From Simmondsia chinensis (lineage: Eukaryota > Streptophyta > Magnoliopsida > Caryophyllales > Simmondsiaceae): a DNA stretch of 64,000 bases. Shown here piece after piece: positions 35,356 through 44,700 of this stretch. The notes under the pieces are model-generated. The model saw only the letters and a program-made list of their open reading frames with translations. It had not been told where the DNA came from and ran no database searches. The stretch is taken from contig JAGTTD010000016.1 of the NCBI GenBank assembly GCA_018398585.1, forward strand, positions 24,537,212 to 24,601,211, given 5' to 3'. Within the stretch, counting starts at the first letter, position 1. Each line of letters begins with the position of its first letter. Both the position numbers and the translations under genes were made by a program.

Positions 35356-37254
35356 GCAGCGCTTGGACAGTTGGAGGCCTATCTGGGCCGACAATGGAGC
35401 ACTGCATGGGCCTAGGGCCGTGAAAGCGAGGTCCTAGGGAATGCACTGATGGGGCCGAATGGAGGGGTTTGGAGCGGGCTTGAAAAGCACCCTCAATGAG
35501 GCCCATGTTGAAAATGAAGGCCCAAGTAGGGTAGGACGAGCATGCCAGCCATCTACCCGTACAAAGGCAATGCAGGAAATAAACACGGGAAGCAAAATTT
35601 TATGAAAAGTACGGATTTTGCCTTTTGGTTAGTTGGCAGAAAATAGGTACAATGCAGGAAGTAAAAATTACTAAATAATTCTCAATTCCTTCATAACATA
35701 GGAAGTAATTTACCTAACCCTCATATAAGTTTTAATTCCTTTGTTTTTAACTAACCTCCCCATGGAAGTTCTATTTCCCATTCTCACGACCAAACATTTT
35801 TTATCTACTTCCTGGGAAGTCGGACACATGAATTGAATTCTCAAAAAATACAACTTCTCATAGGAGTTCCCAGCGGAATTGGCCTGGATTCAAGTTTTCC
35901 ATCCCAATAGGACATGTGAATAACACCAGAGAGAGCCTAACATACTTTGGGCCCGGTTGATGCCCTCTGGGTATGCAATCAAGCTCAAGGCTAACGCAAA
36001 GCTACTCTCCTAATCCAAACGACCACTGAAACTTTGGGTTCAGCTGATGCTTTCCTATCCTTAAATCTCAAGGATTGTTTTGAGCCGAGGAGCAAAGGTT
36101 CAGGTTTCTCAAGTAGAAGCCTATCCAAGCCCTAGGATTTTGGTGTTGGACCAAGGAAAAATCCATTCTCAGACCAACTAGCCCCTACTAACCCAACTAT
36201 GTCATTTAGTAAGTTCCTTTGGCCTTTAGAGGTCTTGCTCGCCCTAATCTTAATATCGTTCGGGTCCCCAGTCCTCACATTGGCCGTGTTGGGGGTACTC
36301 ATTCGATGGATCGTATCTAATGGTAGGGAAGCTTGACCTTAACTATCCAACCTCTTCCCTTACTGCCACCACCAATCCATCATAGGCTTCAGACTATCTA
36401 AACAGGATAGATTTGGCTCCTACGACTATCTGTCTCGTGACATTCATAAGACAACCCATTTTTCTTTCTGTAACATTACTAAGCAACTTTCCATCGAAAT
36501 GTGCATGTCTCTAATGTCAGTTAGTCTTTGGGTTTGTCTCGCCCCTCGCATACTTTGGCTATTTAACCACCATATCCTTACCTCTAAGAGGAACCATTTA
36601 GATTACTAGTGGCCTTCCGAGCTGCAACTCTTTGGTTAAACCTAAAATATCCAAAGAGGATAGGTTTGTCTAAAAACATACACGTCCTCCATCATCCCAA
36701 GGCCATTGAAAATTGTCCCGAGCCATCTATAATTCATGCTAGCATGTATATTATCAACAAATATGGCACGGAGGTTATGATTCATGCTTGTAGGCCAATT
36801 TTCACAGTCCTAAAAGGTTCGGGGTTGGTGGGTTCTATGCGAGTTGAAGGATGCTTAGAAGGTGTTCGAAAAATGCCTCAAAGAGAAGTGAGAAATGTAG
36901 AGGTCCCGGCCGCGAATGGCAATGAGGTGAGTTTGGATGAATAAGAAGGAAGTAAAGAAATAAGGGCAATAACAGCAATAATAATACCAATCCAGTGCTT
37001 TAAAAAGCCTCCCACTAAAACACAGAAGTGGAGAAATAAGGGTATCGGAGGAAAAGTACTCGATGAAGGAGGAGTAACACAAGCTATGGGTGACAGCAAC
37101 AAGGAGATACGAGATGGGGTGGACGGGCAGTGACTCGATAGAAGATGGCCAGGGCCGTAGCGGAAGACGACCGATGGTGGAGGACGATGCCTATAACAGC
37201 TTAAACATAATAAAAAGAATAATTATAATTGTTTTTCTTTGTCATATATTATGG

Positions 37255-37256
<2 letters not shown>
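35352..37256. other. No gene recognised
   Basis: An ORF of 111 codons at 36609-36944 (plus) has no domain I recognise, and its surroundings (36,870-37,200) are locally less AT-rich, so an old gene fragment cannot be excluded. Otherwise this is intergenic sequence. Confidence 0.35.

Positions 37257-37310
<54 letters not shown>
37257..37310. repeat. (AT)n microsatellite, about 27 units
   Basis: An uninterrupted AT run of about 54 bp. Confidence 0.95.
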
Positions 37311-37313
<3 letters not shown>

Positions 37314-37622
37314 AGCACGATGGCAATGTATTTGTTTTACTTAATACTACCATGCATTTTCTCAAACATGTTACTTTCATCTCACAAGCCACTAATTTTA
37401 ATTTCTTCGGGTTTTTTTTTAATTTATGAAATTGTAATAATATGATTCAATATTTGTACCATAACTATCATCAATATTTGTACCATAACAATCTCAAAAG
37501 AAAATATTTTTTTGAGAATGATCACTAGCTTGGAGGATAAACGTCATAGGGTAGGCCACCAACTTTTTCTAGTAACGCGGGTTTTAGACCACACTAACAA
37601 AATTAAAGTAACACAAGTTCAA

Positions 37623-37897
37623 AACAAAAAAAGCAACATTCTCAATGCCCCAAGAGCTCTCGCTTAAGCAGGGCCGGGGGGTTTTTTTTTTTTTGGGGGG
37701 GGGGGGGGGGGGTACGCACCCTTCCCCTTTCAGGATGTTATCCTGAAGGAAGGCTGTTTCCGAGAACCCCCAACCTAAGGGGTGCAACACAAAGACTTCC
37801 CAGGATATCACCCATCTTGGTACTGCTCTTGCCCAAGCACGCTTAACTTCGAAGTTCTAATGGAATCCAATGCTTGCATGTTTGTACCCTTTTAGGT
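37623..37897 (-). mobile_element. 5S rRNA-headed SINE, copy 1
   Basis: A minus-strand 275-bp element bounded by the perfect 10-bp duplication acaagttcaa (37613-37622 and 37898-37907). Its first 120 bp (37778-37897) are 5S rRNA-like from the first to the last nucleotide, including the A-box text AGTTAAGCGTGCTTGGGC; the C box is mutated (GATGGGTGATATCC). The remaining 155 bp match the 3' tail of the RTE-type LINE seen at 1-130 and 55.9 kb (TTAGGTTG, then CGGAAACAGCC and CCTGAAAGGGGAAGG), here expanded by C and A runs. It lies about 880 bp downstream of the DUF1666 stop codon. I interpret it as a SINE3-type element using the RTE LINE machinery. Confidence 0.88.
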
Positions 37898-37907
37898 ACA
37901 AGTTCAA

Positions 37908-38774
37908 GACACACAAGGAAAAAAAAGCACAATTAGATAAAATACAGTCGTATAAACTATAACGTATCAATTTGCAAAAGAAGACATACCCGGTTTGTAC
38001 TTTAGCTCTGCCGATAATTATCGGAAAAAAAAAAAAGAATAAACGCTGTTTGGGATCTTCAATCTTAATAAACTGTATACATATAAATTGCTCAAAAGAT
38101 TACTGACGGTGTATGATCTCTCTATATATTATACAACAATATGTTTATTCTATACAACAACATATACATATTTATACAAGTATTATGATAAAGTCGAAGC
38201 GTAAATAGTAATCCTAATATTATCTATACATGGAAGAAACCTATGTGCATAACAAAAATCGCTTGCCCTACTCATGCTTTAACCACCTCAACCAATCGAC
38301 CACAGCAAAAATATCTTAAAAGGACATTATATTTAAAATATTATGCAAGAAAAGCCATAATATTCACCATATACAGAATAAAATAGGCAAAATTTATTTT
38401 CTCAAATAAAGTTAAAAGTAAAGTTTAGGCCCTTTGTATCCTTCTTTTTATTTGTAATTTTTGCTTTTCTGAAAACTAAAATCCAAGTTCTGAAAACTGA
38501 TATTTCTTGTTTTTGAGTCCCTGTTTCCTAGCACAGTTAAAAATTCAAATAGGAAAACATAAACAAGAACAAATCGATTTCAAAACATTGATTTTTGTTA
38601 CTCAAAACTTAAAGCTACAAACCGAAAGTATATGTTCATTGTGTTTAAAAAAAAAACAAGTTTAGCTTTCTTATATATATAATAAACATTATGTCTTTTT
38701 CGTTAAGCTTCTCGAAAACAATGCCCTTTTAAGATATCTTTGCCGACCAGAAGAAGAAAACATCCCTCCCTCAA
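37908..38774. other. No gene recognised (downstream of DUF1666 gene)
   Basis: Contains the presumed 3' UTR and terminator region of the DUF1666 gene next to 38,774. About 38,420-38,620 holds 'ctgaaaactaaaat / gttttcag'-type palindromic text like the MITEs in the gene's introns. Confidence 0.4.
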
Positions 38775-41700
38775 CTATGAACACGGAAACAGCAAAAAAG
38801 AAGGTTCTACGCGAATTTTCTTCCCTAGAAAGTTGATTTTGCTAAGTTTTTCGGTACACCAAATTAATTGGTCAGAAGTGACCCTTGACATATTCAGAAC
38901 CCTCCAAACCAATTTCATATCAACTTGTGAAAAGAAATATAAGACGTGGTCAGAGTTGTCTTCCTCATGATGCTTTTGAAACTTCCTTAATATGCATTTT
39001 TCACTCTTTACCAAGTCTTTCAGCTTCTTTTCCTTCTGCATGGCCATGACAAACTAGGTCACTTTCACACTCAACAATAAAAATAGAGGTCTGTTTGGTA
39101 TCGTTTTCGGGTTCTTGCTTTTTGGGTTTCGGCAAAACTGAAAACTAAGAGACTATTTAGTATCGTTTTGTGTGTGTAGTTTTTGATTTTTTTTTTTTTT
39201 TTTTTTTTTTGAGGGGCTGAGATCCATATTTCGGAAACGGAGTGATTTAGATTTTTGGTTCCTTATTTTCAATTTTTTCCTAGTTTGACTGACAACTAGG
39301 TCACTTTCACACTGAACAACATAGAAAAAAGCTTATTTGGTATCATTTTTTGCCTATAGATTTTTGGGTTTTGAGTCACATAACTGAAAACTAGGTTTTT
39401 GGTTTTTAAAAGAAATGAAAACCATATTTCGAAAATGGTTTTTCACGTTTTTGGTTCCTTGTTTTAGTTTTTCCTACTTAAATTGAAAGCTGAAAATAGA
39501 AAAAATTATTTTCCAAACCTAGTTTTAGTTTCTAAGAAACCAAAAGGGATATCATACAAGGCCCAAGTTTTCGCTATAAGTTCTTTATTCTTTGAGTGAA
39601 AACTGAAGACAGGAAACTAAAAATAAGAAAAAAAAAAATCATTTTCAAAATTTAGCTCTTGAATTTTCAAAAGACAAAAGCGGTAAGTAGAAAACGTGTT
39701 TTATTTATGGGAGACGGGGGGACCTGTTCCGGTACAATGTTTTGAATTCTACTTTCTTACAATTCCACCAGAATTATTTATCTAATGAATTTTGAATTTA
39801 TTGTGGAATTCCTTTTAAATCTAAATTTATTCGATCAACCGATCTATATATAGTTTACTCATAGAATATATGGGTCCAATGAACCCGTGTTAGATCGACC
39901 AAAACCGGAAAATTTTTTGTCTGAACCCAACCCAAATTATGACATGATCTAACGTGGGTCATGACCCGAGTCAAACAAGCATTGTGCAATGACTTAAGAC
40001 TCGTTTCTTCACCCGAGTCATGAGGTAACTAGTGAAAGATCGAGACTAGTTTTGTGGACAGTGTTATCTAAAATGCATAAATATGGTATTTTATTTACTA
40101 TAATATATTTATAAATGTATTTATATTTTACAACTATTAATTACAATTAATACTTGTGTGATTATCTATTCAAATTTTGCAACTATGAAGTTCAAAAGTA
40201 ATTTATATTCCCTTTAAAGCCCCAATGTTATCAGTGTGGCTCATTGTGTAACATCCCTGACACTGCAACTGTAATAGTTACGCAACCATGAACCACGATA
40301 TGTGTCCATGGTGCCAAACTGCGGATCCAAAATTCGGATCATACATTTCCAAATCAAAGACATTGATTCAATGCATCAAAACACGTGCTCAACAAGGATG
40401 GCAATGGCACTCGAACCTATCAGATGTCCCATTCACCCAATCCATTTTATGGCACATTTAGATGCAAAAAATAGGCTTAGATTTCGAGACTAATAAATGA
40501 GTTTCGGAAACTTGACCCAAATTCGACCTATTTCCATCTCTAGCACTAAAGCAACAAACTCATCAAAAATCTAACCTTTTGAAGGGTGGATTGGACTTCC
40601 ATCAAAAGCTTGTTGTCTGCAGGATTCTGCAGTACGACGTTAGGCCCTCTTCGACACCTGGAATTCCCGTCTTGGGCTTCTTTATCTTTTCGAACAAACT
40701 GCCAAAATACGCGTATCGATTCTTCAACGATTTCCACTAGCATTGAACTTGTTATCGCGTCTTTCGCTCTCCCCATTCTCTTCTCCTTCTTTCTATTGTC
40801 CTCTGCAATGAAGCACAACACGACATGATAGTGAGCCATGAATTTTACTTCGGGGTCTTCTTCAAACAGCTTAGAATTATCTATATAAATTCAGGTGAGG
40901 TTTTAATTAGTAAGCAATTGACATTAGCTGAAATAGCTCACTATATTTACATGTTATGCTTAGCTTATCCTATTTTTTTCGATATTGGACAACACTTTCT
41001 AATTTACATGAGGGACCTTAAATGTTTTGAAACATATGCAATAAACTAATGTTGTCATCTTTTAGCCAATTTTAAGGAACCAATTCTTCCAGAAGTTTAT
41101 GTCAATGGATAAAGGCTTGTGAAAGGTTATATATTCTAATAAGACATGTCAGGCAAATGCCCATTGGCCTCTAAACGTGAATATTACACACGTCCATCTC
41201 ATACCTTGTGCTTCAATATGTTAGTTTAAGAATGTGGCTATCAGGATTCAAACCCGTGACCTCTTGATCAATGAGGCTCTGGTACCATGTGAAGGAATCA
41301 GCCCCCTCAAAAGTTCAAACCGGTGGTTTTATAGTCCAAAAACCAAAGTAGAATTATTATGATGAAAAACATGGTTCTAAAATAGGGAAATTGACGAGAA
41401 TTTAGGATATTCATAGGTACAGAAGACTTTTGTTTCAATCTTTTGTCAAAAAGGGGTAGTATGTTAAAAAAAAGAGGATAAGAAGAGCAATATGTTTCAT
41501 AAATACATATAAGAAGCAAAAGAGTTTAGCTAAGTCTTTATGCCTACCTGGCTAGTCTGATCAAGATTGAGACTGATAGACCCCTTCAAAACATATCGTC
41601 CAAATCAATGAAACTTTTGAAACCTACTATTTCTTTTCTGGCAAAATCAACCAAGCCTACGTGGTCACGACATGTTGATATTGATTGAGTTAGTTAGAGG

Positions 41701-44700
41701 AACCAAAGCGTCATGAAGCAGCAAAGAGAACTAACCTCGTATAACGGGAACTTGGAGTAAATTACGAAGCGCACATCGATTCCTGACATAATGTTGGACT
41801 CTAGGGCCTTGAAATGGCTCGTCCTCTACAAATCTATGTAGAAGAACCTGAAACTGCTGGAACTCTTCCGCGACTTCATTGTAACTACGTACACTATGTG
41901 GATCAGAATCCCATAACTCGAGCGCCTTGGCATACTCCCAACTTAGGAATTCCCAAGACAAGCACATTTGTCCCACGTAAATCATCTCGAGATCACTCTC
42001 CAAGTCTCTCGAGAATCTTACCATTCGCTTTTGTACTTCTGATGATTTGGGCTTGCAAGGCCAACAATCTAGGGAGATAATCGTTGATATCATTGGCGTT
42101 GCTGAGATTTTCATGTTTGTTGATTGGATCGAGTTCTTACGCCGAAGAAAGTCTGCATATATAATTCCGTGAATTGAATAAGCAAGCACGGACATGTAAT
42201 TGTCATTAAGGATCTGTTTATTTCGACAAAAATATTTGTTTATCTCAATTTCTATTGTTTCTTTGCATAATTTCATAGCAAAAACCACGAATATGGAAAA
42301 TATTCTCCTTCAATGGGGGGAATTCACTTCCTTTCAACGAAAAGGGAAAACATTTTCCTTCATAGAGGAAAAAATGTTTCCATCGTAATATCACATCACA
42401 TGCTTCACTTCAAACTCAATTTGGCCAAGCATAGCATCATGCAAATTAATAAAATCAAACCATTTTATTTAACTAGAAAGATTTAAGAAAAATTTATTTT
42501 TAAATGAAAATATTCTATGGAAAAAGGTTTTCTAGAAGGAAAATTTTCTCCGATGAACCAAACGGAGCCCAAATAATGAAAATGAGTCAAACTATCACAT
42601 TGCGAGCATGCAATTTCGAGATCTGTGACTGCAATCACGTTGAAGTACCAGGTGTTGCAGATGCTACATTCACAGTCAATCACGTTTTTCTTTTTTCTAA
42701 ACGAGATATAGGTTTCCATTGAATCACATTTACAATTAAAAAAAATTGAATGAAAAGTACCTATTTATTAATTTCAATATCCCTCTGATAATCTCTTCAA
42801 ACCAATCTAAAGGTACTTTTTTTTTTTTTTTTTGATAATTACCAATCTACAAGTATGTGTCGACAAATAAACACATACATACATATGACGGGGCCATGAC
42901 AAAAGCATTGTCACATAACAGTCAATATCATAACAGCTAACTCAAAATTTGGCACTTAACAATCATTATGTTACACAACACGTCCCCTTGACTCTAGGTT
43001 TACAACTACAGTCTGGCAACAATCGAGACCAATTATGTTACATCTTGTGCAACTCTACAATCGCAACTGCGATTTAAAACCATGATGAAAAGTGGGTTAA
43101 AAGCAAAATTCAATAGTGAGTTAATTAAGGGCTGAAAGAAGAGGCCATAATTAGTCACTTTTCCACAAAGCATAGCCAAAAAGTAAGCACTCATGAACCT
43201 AAAAAACACACTTTCTACTGCAACAAATATTTTTTGCATTTAATTAGTATTACAGTTAGGATAAAAAGGTTCATTCAAATAAAGAAAATATATTAAATGC
43301 CATAAACTTTATGTGGAGAGTGGTCGGCTAAAGAAAGGCATAACTGTTTATAGAGAAAGTCAAGGCAAAATTAGTCAGACATGCACAGAAATAAACTGAA
43401 AGCAACCATTAAAGAAAAAGTAATGATGTTTGCTGTCGTTTTTAGTTTATATTTTCTGGTTTTGAAAAATTAAAAATCAGGTTTTGAAAACAATTTTTTC
43501 TTTCTTTTTTTTTTGGTTTTTTTTCCATTAGAAAAAGGCAGGAAAAAAAAAATCATGACTCGAACATAGTTTTTCATTTCTCAAAAGCGAATCAATAGAA
43601 ATATAAAGCAATAACAAACAGACCCTAATATTATACAAAGAAGAGTAAATATTGTTAGAAAAACAAGAAATGAATAAAACAATCAGTATAGCATTGGTCC
43701 CTCAACTTTTTCCGTGTGTACACATCACTTAATTTTATATGCTAAGTGAATCCCTCAACATACGTATAATTATCCTTATTAAAAGCTCTACCAACGACTA
43801 GCAACACCTATAAAGACAACATTTACCTCCACAGAAACAAAGTTTGACTTCTTATCACGTCAACTTCAATTAGGCAAATTCACAAACCGAAACAAAACTA
43901 TATAAGTAAATAATTTTCCTTAGCCGAACAAAAGAAAATTTTGAAGAAAAAACTAATTTTATTTGGAAATATTTTGAAAATAAAAAGTAACAAAAGGGAA
44001 AATGTCTACCGCATAAAAAAGGCAAGTTAGGTCTAAATTCAATTGAATTTAGTGGATAGTGAATCTTCAACTAACTTGAATACTTTTCAAAGTTGGGGCC
44101 TTAAGAAATTATCAAAGATGTCAATTTTCATGCCTTTTTTGTGGAATCTCAGTGTGTATGCAGGGAAAGCCCACTTCACCAAAAAAAGAGTATGAAAGCT
44201 TGCCAAAACATTTTTTTATGTATCCGAAAGCTCCTTGTACTTTGCTCACTATGTCAAATTAGTCCTATGGTGAAATTGAAGTTAAGTTCTAGTCATGTCA
44301 GATGCAACACAAGCTCACCTATCGACCTAATTCAAACTCACTCATAACTCGACTATTAAAACTCTTGTTGTGTACTGAACATCATTTTACTCTTGGACTT
44401 AATTGATACAGTACAAATTATAGAAGGATAAATCAACACAATTAAAAGTATAAGGACTAAAAAGCAAAAGCAATATTCCCAGTGCCCTAAGGGCTCCCGC
44501 CTAAGCAGGGTCGGGGTGGGGGGGGGAAGATTGTACACAGCCTTCCCCCTTCACCCTCAAGAGAGGCTATTTCCGAAAACCCCCAACCTAAGGGGTGCAA
44601 CAAGAGGACTTCCGAGGAGGTCACCCATCTTGGTACTAATCTCGCCCAAGCACGCTTAACTTCGGAGTTCTAATGGGATCCAGTGCTTGCGTGTTGGTAC

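Noticed and set aside
36609..36944. 111-codon ORF as a gene
   Set aside because: No recognisable domain or splice partners; start and end look arbitrary.
37778..37897. A functional 5S rRNA gene
   Set aside because: It has many substitutions in the first 30 bp, a mutated C box, no T-run terminator directly after it, a LINE tail fused to it and TSDs around the whole unit.
39053..39560. Tandem satellite
   Set aside because: Only two copies, with MITE-like ends, so a duplicated or double MITE is more likely.
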